From an uncultured Clostridia bacterium (GTDB lineage: Bacteria; Bacillota; Clostridia; Lachnospirales; CAG-274), in the NCBI GenBank assembly GCA_947624015.1, contig CANQIA010000011.1, positions 1 through 61,365 on the forward strand: a DNA stretch of 61,365 nucleotides, read 5' to 3'. A model generated the notes under the pieces. The model was not told where the DNA came from. It ran no database searches and saw only the letters and a program-made list of their open reading frames with translations. This document shows, piece by piece, positions 17,598 through 25,405 of this stretch. Position numbers and translations under genes: made by a program. The stretch's first letter is position 1, and each line of letters starts with the position of its first letter.

Positions 17598-18845
17598 ATG
17601 GAAAAATTTGTAATAGAGGGCGGCAGACCTCTTAACGGAAGCGTGAGCATAAGCGGTTCAAAAAATTCCGCATTGCCCATACTGGCTGCCGCCCTTCTCA
17701 TAAAAGGAAGATGTACCATATATAATGTACCGCATTTAAGCGATGTATATACGATGATAGATCTGCTCAGATATTACGGAGCAGATGTTAAAGAGGGCAT
17801 AGCCTTGGAAATAGATTGCAGCAACATAGAAAACAGGGCTGCCAATGACAAGGCAAAGAGCATAAGAGCGTCATTTCTCATAGTAGGAGCCTTGCTCGGA
17901 AGGTTCAAAAGAGTAGCCATGCATATGCCGGGAGGGTGCAGTATAGGTCTCAGACCTGTGGATCTGCATTTAAAGGGCTTTTGCTGTATGGGAGCGGAAT
18001 ACAGCTTTGACAAAGGAGTTATTACCATAGAGTATGACAGACTCAGGGGCAATGACGTATATCTGGATTTTCCCAGCGTAGGAGCCACCGAAAATATAAT
18101 GCTGGCTGCCGTTTTGGCTGAGGGTACCACGGTCATCAGCAACTGCGCCATAGAGCCTGAAATAGTGGATCTTGCGGATTTTCTCAATTCCGCAGGGGCG
18201 GATATAAAAGGCGCAGGCAGCGATACCATAACAATAAAGGGCGCCGACAGTCTCCACGGCACACAGCATAGGATAATACCCGACAGGATAGAAGCGGGAA
18301 CATATATGCTGGCTGCCGCAGGTACAGGAGGCTGCTGCCGTATAGAAAACATAATATGCGACCATATAAAGCCCATTATACTTAAGCTAAGAGAAATAGA
18401 CGCAGAGGTAAAGGAGGAGGGGAACAGCGTAATAGTTTCCTCCGAGGGCAGACTTCCCAATACGGATATAAAGACGATGCCGTATCCGGGCTTTCCCACA
18501 GATATGCAGGCAATATTTATGTGCATAATGGCAAAGGGCATAGGCACAGGCATAGTAAATGAAACAGTGTTTGAAAATCGCTTTATGCACGTAGGGGAGC
18601 TTGCCCGTATGGGCGCCGACATAACTGTACAGGGGCGAACAGCCGTAGTAAAGGGGGTCGATATGCTCAAGGGCGCAAATGTAAAGGCAACAGACCTGAG
18701 AGCGGGAGCGGGGCTTATACTTTCGGGACTGTGCGCCGAGGGGATCACGGAAATAGGAGAGATACATTATATTGACAGAGGCTATGAAAAAATTGAGGAA
18801 AAAATAAGACAGCTTGGAGGCAAAATAAAAAGGGTACGGACATAG
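17598..18845 (+). CDS. murA: UDP-N-acetylglucosamine 1-carboxyvinyltransferase
   Basis: A 415-residue MurA (EPSP synthase fold) that transfers enolpyruvate from PEP to UDP-GlcNAc, the first committed step of peptidoglycan synthesis. GSKNSALPILAAALL near the N terminus holds the catalytic Lys22-Asn23; the PEP-binding loop MPGGCSIGLRPVDLHLKG keeps Cys114, the fosfomycin target. Length is normal. GGAGG precedes the ATG. Directly downstream is spoIID, the arrangement seen in Bacillus and many Clostridia, which supports both calls. Confidence 0.96.
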   Translation: MEKFVIEGGRPLNGSVSISGSKNSALPILAAALLIKGRCTIYNVPHLSDVYTMIDLLRYYGADVKEGIALEIDCSNIENRAANDKAKSIRASFLIVGALLGRFKRVAMHMPGGCSIGLRPVDLHLKGFCCMGAEYSFDKGVITIEYDRLRGNDVYLDFPSVGATENIMLAAVLAEGTTVISNCAIEPEIVDLADFLNSAGADIKGAGSDTITIKGADSLHGTQHRIIPDRIEAGTYMLAAAGTGGCCRIENIICDHIKPIILKLREIDAEVKEEGNSVIVSSEGRLPNTDIKTMPYPGFPTDMQAIFMCIMAKGIGTGIVNETVFENRFMHVGELARMGADITVQGRTAVVKGVDMLKGANVKATDLRAGAGLILSGLCAEGITEIGEIHYIDRGYEKIEEKIRQLGGKIKRVRT

Positions 18846-18868
18846 CCTTTTAATAAGGAGATGGTAAT

Positions 18869-19729
18869 ATGAAAAAGATCATTATGACTTTTGTAATAAG
18901 CGTAATGCTTCCCGTTACGCTGAGCGAGGGACAGGTAATGCCTGTCTGTTCCATAATAGAGGAAACTGCCGAAAATACCGCTGCCGAAAAAAACATAGAT
19001 ACGGAGCTTGAGGGATATGTGACAGGCGTCGTGGCAGGGGAAATGCCCGTAAATTTTCCTTATGAAGCCCTTAAGGCTCAGGCTGTGTCCGCAAGGACCT
19101 ATGCGGTAAGAGTAAAAAAGGAAAATCCCGGCGTAAATTACAGCAATATAGATCAGGCATATATTACAAAAGAAGAGATGAAAAAAATGTGGGGAAACTC
19201 CTTTGAGGAAAATTACAATAAAATAAGATCGGCTGTACAGGCTACGGCAGGGGAGATACTTACCTATGACAACGAGCCTATACTTGCCGTATTTTGCTCT
19301 ACCACAAACGGACATACCGAGGAATGCGAGAATGTGTGGGTACGGGATATACCTTATCTGACAAGCGTAAGCTCCGAGGGAGATGAGCTTTCCCCTTATT
19401 TCAGCGAGACTGTGGAGTATAAAAAGTCAAGGCTCAACTCTCTTTTGGGCGGAGGCAATATAGACGTAATAAAACGCACAGAGGCGGGATATGTTGCAAA
19501 AGCCAAATGCGGAGACAATATATATACGGGCAACAAAATAAAAAGCGTATTGGGTCTGAGATCCACATCCTTCGATGTGACGGATAAGGGTGATACGGTG
19601 GTCATTACCACAAAGGGCTACGGACACGGCGTAGGCATGAGCCAGTACGGGGCTTGCTACATGGCAAATAAGGGCAGCACCTACAGGGAGATATTGGCGC
19701 ATTATTACAAGGGAACGGAAATAGCTTAA
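18869..19729 (+). CDS. spoIID: Stage II sporulation protein D (SpoIID), peptidoglycan lytic transglycosylase
   Basis: A 286-residue SpoIID/LytB-domain protein. It cleaves glycan strands during engulfment of the forespore, with SpoIIM and SpoIIP. A signal-anchor is at residues 1-20. The catalytic glutamate is Glu58 in VTGVVAGEMPVNFPYEALKA, then QAVSARTYAV. CSTTNGHTEECENVW is the conserved Cys/His zinc-binding segment, and the C terminus has GYGHGVGMSQYGA. It follows murA by 23 bases with its own AAGGAG. In other spore formers it is under sigma-E; I did not find a clear sigma-E promoter in the short gap, so one may lie inside murA. Confidence 0.93.
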   Translation: MKKIIMTFVISVMLPVTLSEGQVMPVCSIIEETAENTAAEKNIDTELEGYVTGVVAGEMPVNFPYEALKAQAVSARTYAVRVKKENPGVNYSNIDQAYITKEEMKKMWGNSFEENYNKIRSAVQATAGEILTYDNEPILAVFCSTTNGHTEECENVWVRDIPYLTSVSSEGDELSPYFSETVEYKKSRLNSLLGGGNIDVIKRTEAGYVAKAKCGDNIYTGNKIKSVLGLRSTSFDVTDKGDTVVITTKGYGHGVGMSQYGACYMANKGSTYREILAHYYKGTEIA

Positions 19730-19808
19730 CTTTTTATGAAATTAACATCATTATTGTTGATAATTGCAGAAAATTGGTATAAAATACTATTGAACGGAGG
19801 TTTGATAT

Positions 19809-21737
19809 ATGAACGAAGACAATAACGGCAATATAAACAATAATGACAATGAGGGAAACGGTAAACCCAATACGGATTTCAGAATATTTATAAGGATACT
19901 TATAATTTCACTTGGTCTTACTTTCATTTTCAACATATTGAATATGACAATGTCCATGAGGAGCCTGAGCGAGCTTGATTTCAGCGAGTTTGTGAACTGG
20001 GTAGAGGAAGGCAAGATAGAAAAGGTGGAATTCCAAAACGATAAGCTGGAGGTATACCCTATTGCGGAAAAGCTGGAGGAGGACGACAAAAAGCTTGCGG
20101 AGGGTTCCGACAGATTTTATGTGGGCAGGATATCCTATGACGAGCTTGTGTCCATACTCAGGAAGAACAATGTGGAGTTCTATGCGCCCATACAGTACAA
20201 TTCGCCTATCATATCCTTCTTTACCAGTTGGATATTGCCTATACTTATAATGTATCTGGGACTTACTCTTGTTATGCGTTTTATGATGAAGAGAATGGGT
20301 ACGGGAGGCATGGGAAAGTCAGCCGCCAAGATATATACCGAGAAGGAAACAGGGGTTACGTTTGCCGACGTGGCAGGACAGGATGAGGCAAAAGAATCTC
20401 TTGAAGAAATAATAGATTTTCTGCACAACCCGGAAAAGTATCATAAAATAGGCGCAAAGCAGCCCAAGGGCGCTCTTCTTGTGGGACCTCCCGGTACAGG
20501 CAAAACTCTTTTGGCAAGAGCTGTGGCAGGAGAGGCAAATGTTACGTTTATGAGCCTTTCGGGTTCGGACTTTGAGGAGATCTTCGTAGGCGTAGGCGCT
20601 TCAAGAGTAAGGGATCTGTTCAAGAGCGCACAGGACAATGCTCCCTGTATAGTGTTTATAGACGAGCTTGACGCAGTGGGACATAAAAGAGACAACAGAA
20701 TGGGTACCAACGATCAGACGCTTAATCAGCTACTTGCGGAAATGGACGGCTTTGACAGTTCAAAGGGAGTAGTTATATTAGGCGCTACGAACAGACCCGA
20801 GGTGCTGGATCACGCTCTTTTGAGACCCGGTCGCTTTGACAGAAGAATAATAGTGGAAAATCCCGATCTGAAGGGCAGAATAGACGTGCTTAAGGTACAC
20901 ATTAAAAATGTTGTAAAGGACGACGACATAGACCTTGAAAAAATTGCCCTTGCCACAAGCGGAGCATCGGGGGCAGATCTTGCCAATATTGTAAACGAGG
21001 CGGCGCTCAGAGCCGTTAAAATGGGCAGAGATAAGGTCATACAAGAGGATCTTATGGAGTCTGTGGAGGTAGTTATAGCAGGTAAGGAAAAGAAGGATAG
21101 GATACTTTCCGACAAGGAAAAGAAGATAGTTGCCTTCCACGAGGTAGGACATGCTCTTGCGGCAGCATTGCAAAAAAATGCTCAGCCTGTTCAGAAAATA
21201 ACAATAATACCGAGAACTATGGGTTCCCTTGGCTATACCATGCAAATGCCCGAAGAGGAGCGCTATCTTATGAGCAGGGAGGAAATACTTGCCAAGATAG
21301 TCGTATATCTTGCGGGACGAAGCGCAGAGGAGATAGAGTTCGGCTCAATCACCACAGGCGCAAGCAACGATATAGAAATGGCTACAAATCTTGCCAGAAA
21401 TATGATAAGCCTCTACGGTATGAGCGAAAAATTTGATATGATGGCTCTTGAAAATGTGGAAAACAAGTACTTAGGCGGCAACAAAATAGCTATTGTAGGC
21501 GAACAGACCATAGCCGCTCTGGATAACGAGGTGCTTTCCGTTATAAAGGACTGCCATGAAAAGGCAAAGCAGATGCTTAGCGAAAATAAACAGGCGCTTG
21601 AGGAAATAAGTATGTACCTTTATGAAAGAGAAAATATAAGCGGCGAGGAATTTATGGAAATTTTCAGAAGGTACAGGAAAGATGAAAACGATGAAGAAGG
21701 CAGCAGATCTGCTGATGAGAATAATATATCCCGCTAG
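19809..21737 (+). CDS. ftsH: ATP-dependent zinc metalloprotease FtsH
   Basis: A 642-residue hexameric membrane AAA+ protease that degrades misfolded membrane and regulatory proteins. It starts with an Asn-rich hydrophilic leader (residues 1-20), unlike most FtsH proteins, then transmembrane helices at about 27-46 and 134-156. Walker A is GPPGTGKT (225-232), Walker B is IVFIDELDAVG, and the zinc site is HEVGH (444-448). The second region of homology contains RPGRFDRRI. ACGGAGG precedes the ATG. Its 3' end overlaps comF by 56 bases. Confidence 0.97.
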   Translation: MNEDNNGNINNNDNEGNGKPNTDFRIFIRILIISLGLTFIFNILNMTMSMRSLSELDFSEFVNWVEEGKIEKVEFQNDKLEVYPIAEKLEEDDKKLAEGSDRFYVGRISYDELVSILRKNNVEFYAPIQYNSPIISFFTSWILPILIMYLGLTLVMRFMMKRMGTGGMGKSAAKIYTEKETGVTFADVAGQDEAKESLEEIIDFLHNPEKYHKIGAKQPKGALLVGPPGTGKTLLARAVAGEANVTFMSLSGSDFEEIFVGVGASRVRDLFKSAQDNAPCIVFIDELDAVGHKRDNRMGTNDQTLNQLLAEMDGFDSSKGVVILGATNRPEVLDHALLRPGRFDRRIIVENPDLKGRIDVLKVHIKNVVKDDDIDLEKIALATSGASGADLANIVNEAALRAVKMGRDKVIQEDLMESVEVVIAGKEKKDRILSDKEKKIVAFHEVGHALAAALQKNAQPVQKITIIPRTMGSLGYTMQMPEEERYLMSREEILAKIVVYLAGRSAEEIEFGSITTGASNDIEMATNLARNMISLYGMSEKFDMMALENVENKYLGGNKIAIVGEQTIAALDNEVLSVIKDCHEKAKQMLSENKQALEEISMYLYERENISGEEFMEIFRRYRKDENDEEGSRSADENNISR

Positions 21738-22404
21738 ATGTATCGGCTGCGGCAAACTGCTTGCCATAGACGGCGATAAGTGGCTTTGTACAGACTGTAC
21801 AGAAGACTTTACGGAACATAAGGGGCTTAGGTGCCTTGTATGCGGCAGACCCACAGACCACAAGGGAAAATGCTCGGACTGTCGGAGCGGCAGTATATAC
21901 TTTGACAAGGGCTACTGTATTCTGGAGTACAAAGACGCAGTGAGAAATGCTATACTTAAATTCAAGTATAAATACAAATCGGGATATGCAAAATATTTCG
22001 GCAGCCTGCTTTCCGACTATGCAAAAAGAAATATAGAGTTTAAATACGACTATGTTACGGCTGTTCCTCTCCACAAGAAAAGGCTGAGGGAAAGAGGCTA
22101 CAACCAGTCAGAGCTTATAGCCAAGATATTGGCAAAGAATATGGGCGTTGCATACAAGGAGCTTCTTGTAAGGCAAAAGCCAACTCTACCACAGAACAGA
22201 CTTAACAAAAAGCAAAGACAGGACAATATAAAAAATGCCTTCATACCTGCAAAGGGCGCAGATATTGAAGGCAGGAGCATACTTATGGTAGACGATATAT
22301 TCACTACCGGCACTACGATGAACGAGTGCGCAAAGATATTAAAAAGACAAGGAGCATATCGTGTGGACTTTATAGCCCTTAGCTGCAGAAGTGAGGAATA
22401 TTAA
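21682..22404 (+). CDS. ComF family phosphoribosyltransferase-like protein
   Basis: A 240-residue ComF/GntX-family protein. The N terminus has a double zinc ribbon: CIGCGK, CTDC, CLVCGR and CSDC (residues about 19-67). The C-terminal half is a PRTase fold with the PRPP-binding loop ILMVDDIFTTGTTMNECA. ComF supports DNA uptake in competent bacteria, but the family occurs widely in non-competent species. The gene overlaps the end of ftsH by 56 bases in another frame; either ATG 21682 or ATG 21691 could be the start. It converges with the next gene, sharing 4 bases. Confidence 0.85.
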   Translation: MKTMKKAADLLMRIIYPARCIGCGKLLAIDGDKWLCTDCTEDFTEHKGLRCLVCGRPTDHKGKCSDCRSGSIYFDKGYCILEYKDAVRNAILKFKYKYKSGYAKYFGSLLSDYAKRNIEFKYDYVTAVPLHKKRLRERGYNQSELIAKILAKNMGVAYKELLVRQKPTLPQNRLNKKQRQDNIKNAFIPAKGADIEGRSILMVDDIFTTGTTMNECAKILKRQGAYRVDFIALSCRSEEY

Positions 22405-22640
22405 TCCTTTTTTACCACAGATATTTTAAACTGCTTTATTATTTTTTTGTAACAGTCTTCGCACAGGTCGAATTCATGCTCTTCCGAATCCATGGTCGTG
22501 CCGTAGCCCCATCTTTTGTATACTGAAAGATAGTCAAGAATATTGCCGAAGCGGTCTTTTTCTATAGGCTTGCCGCAGCAGTTGCACTTTACTTCTTCCA
22601 CCTTGTATCGTGTTATTGTTTCAGGTATGAGCAGCTTCAT
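22401..22640 (-). CDS. Small zinc-ribbon-like protein
   Basis: A 79-residue protein that I cannot assign to a named family. It has two cysteine pairs, CNCCGK (about residue 18) and CEDCYKK (about residue 60), which should form a zinc ribbon, and basic ends. The middle has YKRWGYGTTMDSEEHEF. The start at 22640 is used because AAAGGAG lies 8 bases upstream; a longer reading from 22703 lacks such a site. It is divergent from the PHP phosphatase gene and its stop overlaps the comF stop region by 4 bases. Confidence 0.75.
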   Translation of the reverse strand: MKLLIPETITRYKVEEVKCNCCGKPIEKDRFGNILDYLSVYKRWGYGTTMDSEEHEFDLCEDCYKKIIKQFKISVVKKD

Positions 22641-22729
22641 AGCAATACTCCTTTCTTCAAGTCTTAAACTGATTATACTACATATTTTTTTATTTGTATA
22701 CAAGCAATTAAATGTAAGGATGTGATATT

Positions 22730-23449
22730 ATGGGAGAATATAAGCTGGATATGCATATACACAGCGTTTCAAGCGGTCATGCTTACAGCACCGTTACGGA
22801 AAACGCACGCTATGCCGCTCAGATGGGATTGGAGGCGATAGGCATAACGGATCATGCTCCCATGATGCCCGGAAGCTGCGGTCATCTGCATTTTCTTAAT
22901 ATGAAGATACTGCCCGATCACATAGAGGGTATACGGGTCTATAAGGGTATCGAGCTGAATATACTTGACAGCTCAGGCAGAGCGGACAAGAGCATATCAA
23001 AGGGTATATTGAGCCGTCTGGACTATGCAATAGCAAGCCTTCATATTCCCTGTATGGCGCCCCTTTCGGCAGAAGAAAACACAAACGCCCTGTGCAATGC
23101 CATGGAAAATGAATTCATAAAAATAATAGGACATCCGACATCCCCCAGATATCCTATCAATATAGAACAGGTGGTGGCATCTGCCAAAAGCACAGGCACT
23201 CTTCTCGAGCTTAACAATGCCTCCTTCAACCCCTCCAACGGCAGAAAAGGCGGCGAGGAGATGACTCTGGAAATGCTCAAGGAGTGCAAAAGGCAAAATG
23301 TTTCCATAATACTGGGCAGCGACGCTCACTACCACACATATATCGGCGATTTTTCATATTGCAAGCCCCTTCTTGACGCTGCGGACTTTCCCGAGGAGCT
23401 TATAGTGAACCGCAGCGTCCATATTTGGCAAAAATTTATTTTCGGGTAA
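22730..23449 (+). CDS. PHP-domain phosphatase (YcdX-like)
   Basis: A 239-residue single-domain PHP (polymerase and histidinol phosphatase) hydrolase. Metal-binding motifs are visible in order: DMHIHSVSSGHAYST, GITDHAPMMPG, KGIELN, IIGHPTSPRYP and ILGSDAHYH. This pattern resembles the YcdX group rather than HisK. It would hydrolyse a phosphate ester with a trinuclear metal centre; the substrate is not evident. A second, different PHP protein is at 43975-44832. Confidence 0.85.
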   Translation: MGEYKLDMHIHSVSSGHAYSTVTENARYAAQMGLEAIGITDHAPMMPGSCGHLHFLNMKILPDHIEGIRVYKGIELNILDSSGRADKSISKGILSRLDYAIASLHIPCMAPLSAEENTNALCNAMENEFIKIIGHPTSPRYPINIEQVVASAKSTGTLLELNNASFNPSNGRKGGEEMTLEMLKECKRQNVSIILGSDAHYHTYIGDFSYCKPLLDAADFPEELIVNRSVHIWQKFIFG

Positions 23450-23454
23450 GCATA

Positions 23455-23910
23455 TTACCCGAAATTTTTAATTTTAAAATTGGGTGGGTATTTTTTGATT
23501 GGGTCAATAGAATTTTCGTCCCTTTCCAACTGTTGCTTGGGCAAAGAGCAAGCTTTACAAAGAAAGAGTGGCACCTCTCCGTCAGCCTGACGGCTGCCAC
23601 CTCCCCTATTGTATGGGAGGTCAGAGTCGACCCTGCGTCATTCTACGCAAATCCCTTTGTGATTTGAAATTCAATTCTTTACAACGGAAGAAGTATCCGT
23701 CGCTCCACAGTGTCGCTTTTGGCAAAGGTAAAGTGCTGAACACTATGAAGTAAGAGTCTTTCATAAAAGAACTTCACATTTTTTAAGATAGTGAGAAATG
23801 TTGGCTTAATAACATTATAATGAAAGTTGAAGGGCATATTGCTAAACTTCTCATTCAGAGAAAAGGGGAAGTGGTAGCCTATCCTCCCCACCTCTAGCCT
23901 CCCCTAAAGT
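23455..23910. repeat. R2/R3 composite repeat tract
   Basis: This 450-bp non-coding stretch strings together modules found at other places in the window: CACCTCTCCGTCAG plus its hairpin (compare 41.47 kb), CCACCTCCCC hairpins, an R3-like CACAGTGTCGCTTTTG segment ending GTGCTGAAC (compare 59.16 and 61.16 kb), and CTTCACATTTTTTAAGATAG (compare 59.33 kb). It stops where the RAYT palindrome begins. Short reading frames here are translations of the repeat and are not called as genes. Confidence 0.75.
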
Positions 23911-24761
23911 TTTCCTGCGACCTGGTCATAGGAAAATGAGTATTATTATTTTAGTAATAATTTGATTTGATACTTCCCCATGCCCGTAAGTCGTGCCAAC
24001 TGACCTACGGTAGCATTGTTATCAATAAGCTTTTTTAATACAGAAGCCTTATCCTTATCGCTCAGTTCGTTGATATCGTATACGGAATTGGTCTTTGAGT
24101 ATTTCATAATAAGCTGCGCAGCCTTTTCATCTGTTATTTTTTTCTTTATTTCTTTTATCTCAAGACAGCTTTCATCTGTAAGTGTATTGTTAAAATCCAC
24201 AAAATTGTTTTTACCGATGATATCGTTAAATATAGAGTAATTTATAAATTTATTTTCGTTTATATAATCGTTATAGCTCGACCATTTATAGTTACTGACC
24301 GAGGTGACAATACCGGCTTTAAGAGGATTTTGATGGATATATCTGACAGCAGTTACAAAATAGCCGTCATTTTCTACAGGCTCGCTTAAAAATCTGTCTT
24401 GGAAAAGGTGCCCATTCCTCTCGTACTTTGTATTGAACCATTGAGCATAATTTCTTCCCAATTCACACATGAAAACACTTATGTTATCTGCCTTTATCAG
24501 CAAATGCACATGATTTGACATAAGACAATATGCATAAATTTCCCCTTTGTACTTTTCCTTGCAATCCCCTAAAACATAGAGAAATTTCCTGTAATCATAA
24601 TCATCTATAAAAATATTTTGCTTGCCGACACCGCGCCATATAGCGTGATAGATATCGGTTGAGCTTTGTTCTCTTGTTTTCCTTGGCATAATGACCACCT
24701 TATACATATTTTTAGTATTATTAATAAAATACTCATTTTCCTATGACCAGGTCATGGGAAA
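23911..24761. mobile_element. RAYT transposase unit bounded by inverted REP-like palindromes
   Basis: An 851-bp unit. The left end (23911-23935) and right end (24737-24761) are each 25-bp imperfect palindromes of the form TTTCC..GACC.GGTC..GGAAA. They are in inverted orientation: 26 bases at 23919-23944 are the exact reverse complement of 24728-24753. The single gene between them is a Y1 (HUH) transposase. The right end lies 11 bases from the end of yjbQ. Confidence 0.8.
23946..24689 (-). CDS. REP-associated tyrosine transposase (RAYT, Y1/HUH family)
   Basis: A 247-residue member of the IS200/IS605-like Y1 transposase superfamily, RAYT group, which nicks single-stranded palindromes. The HUH-type pair is His60 and His62 in LMSNHVHLLI; the catalytic tyrosine is probably Tyr117 in AVRYIHQNPLKAG, a RAYT hallmark. 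The start MPRKTREQSSTDIYHAIWRG matches the family N terminus, and AAGGTGG precedes the ATG at 24689; a slightly longer reading from 24707 is less likely. A C-terminal extension (about 180-247) ends in a helix-turn-helix-like segment (NATVGQLARLTGMGKYQIKL). The frame is intact, so it may be active. Confidence 0.88.
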   Translation of the reverse strand: MPRKTREQSSTDIYHAIWRGVGKQNIFIDDYDYRKFLYVLGDCKEKYKGEIYAYCLMSNHVHLLIKADNISVFMCELGRNYAQWFNTKYERNGHLFQDRFLSEPVENDGYFVTAVRYIHQNPLKAGIVTSVSNYKWSSYNDYINENKFINYSIFNDIIGKNNFVDFNNTLTDESCLEIKEIKKKITDEKAAQLIMKYSKTNSVYDINELSDKDKASVLKKLIDNNATVGQLARLTGMGKYQIKLLLK

Positions 24762-24771
24762 ATTGGGAAAA

Positions 24772-25164
24772 TTATATGAGCTTAACGTAGAATTTGCGTG
24801 TGCGGGGTCCGTCAAATTCGCAGAAGTATATGCCCTGCCATGTACCAAGAAGAAGCTTGCCCTTATCTACGATGATCGTTTCGCTGCATCCCACAAGAGA
24901 GGATTTAAGATGAGCGGCGGAGTTGCCCTCGCTGTGTCTGAATTCGGGTCTGTCGGGGCATGTTTTCTTAAGAGCGAATGTCAGATCCCTTGTAACGTCG
25001 GGGTCGGCATTTTCGTTTATGGTAATGGCTGCGGTAGTGTGGGGAGTGTACACAACGCATATGCCCTCCTGCACTTTAGAAGTCTGGAGAGCATCGTTTA
25101 CCATAGGCGTAATGTTGTAAAATCCTTCTTCTCCCGTAGATAAAGTAAAGGAATACAGATTCAT
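24772..25164 (-). CDS. YjbQ family protein (secondary thiamine-phosphate synthase type, UPF0047)
   Basis: A 130-residue YjbQ/UPF0047 protein. Family marks are VVYTPHTTAAITINENADPD, GNSAAHLKSSLVG and the C-terminal LLLGTWQGIYFCEFDGPR. Members can substitute weakly for thiamine-phosphate synthase (ThiE) in E. coli mutants, but the normal role is not settled. A strong AAAGGAGG lies 7 bases before the ATG. The RAYT unit ends directly behind its stop codon. It is transcribed away from gltB. Confidence 0.88.
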   Translation of the reverse strand: MNLYSFTLSTGEEGFYNITPMVNDALQTSKVQEGICVVYTPHTTAAITINENADPDVTRDLTFALKKTCPDRPEFRHSEGNSAAHLKSSLVGCSETIIVDKGKLLLGTWQGIYFCEFDGPRTRKFYVKLI

Positions 25165-25289
25165 ATTATGACCTCCTTTGTGTAAAAGACTTTATTAATT
25201 AAAGTATAACATATATGAAGTTCATTGAAAATTAATAAAATAAAGTATTTTTTAATTTTTCTTAAATTAATAAATTATTTTTCAAAAAA

Positions 25290-25332
25290 TGCTTGCATTA
25301 TTAAAAAATATATAGTATTATATATGCAAGCA
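25290..25332 (+). promoter_or_regulatory. gltB promoter enclosed by an inverted repeat
   Basis: TTGCAT (25293-25298), 17-base spacer, TATTAT (25316-25321). Perfect 8-base inverted repeats TGCTTGCA (25290-25297) and TGCAAGCA (25325-25332) bracket it, one over the -35 and the other near the start site. A regulator binding both is a reasonable guess. Confidence 0.55.
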
Positions 25333-25335
25333 ATG

Positions 25336-25373
25336 AGGCTTCCGTAGATGATTCATGTCTATGGAAGCCTTTT
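25336..25373 (+). promoter_or_regulatory. Leader hairpin before gltB, possible attenuator
   Basis: A 14-bp stem, AGGCTTCCGTAGAT with GTCTATGGAAGCCT (two G-U pairs), is followed by a run of four T. It lies between the promoter and the ribosome site. The short T run makes full termination doubtful. No T-box or known riboswitch consensus is seen. Confidence 0.45.
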
Positions 25374-25405
25374 CTATACCGATAAAAAAAGAAAGGATGG
25401 TTATT

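Noticed and set aside
25336..25373. T-box or amino-acid riboswitch before gltB
   Set aside because: There is no T-box sequence (TGGNACCGCG-like) and the leader is too short. Only a single hairpin is present.
25355..25405. Earlier start codons for gltB (25355, 25397)
   Set aside because: 25355 lies within the leader hairpin, and 25397 abuts the ribosome site. GTG 25406 has correct spacing and gives the usual short propeptide before the nucleophilic Cys.
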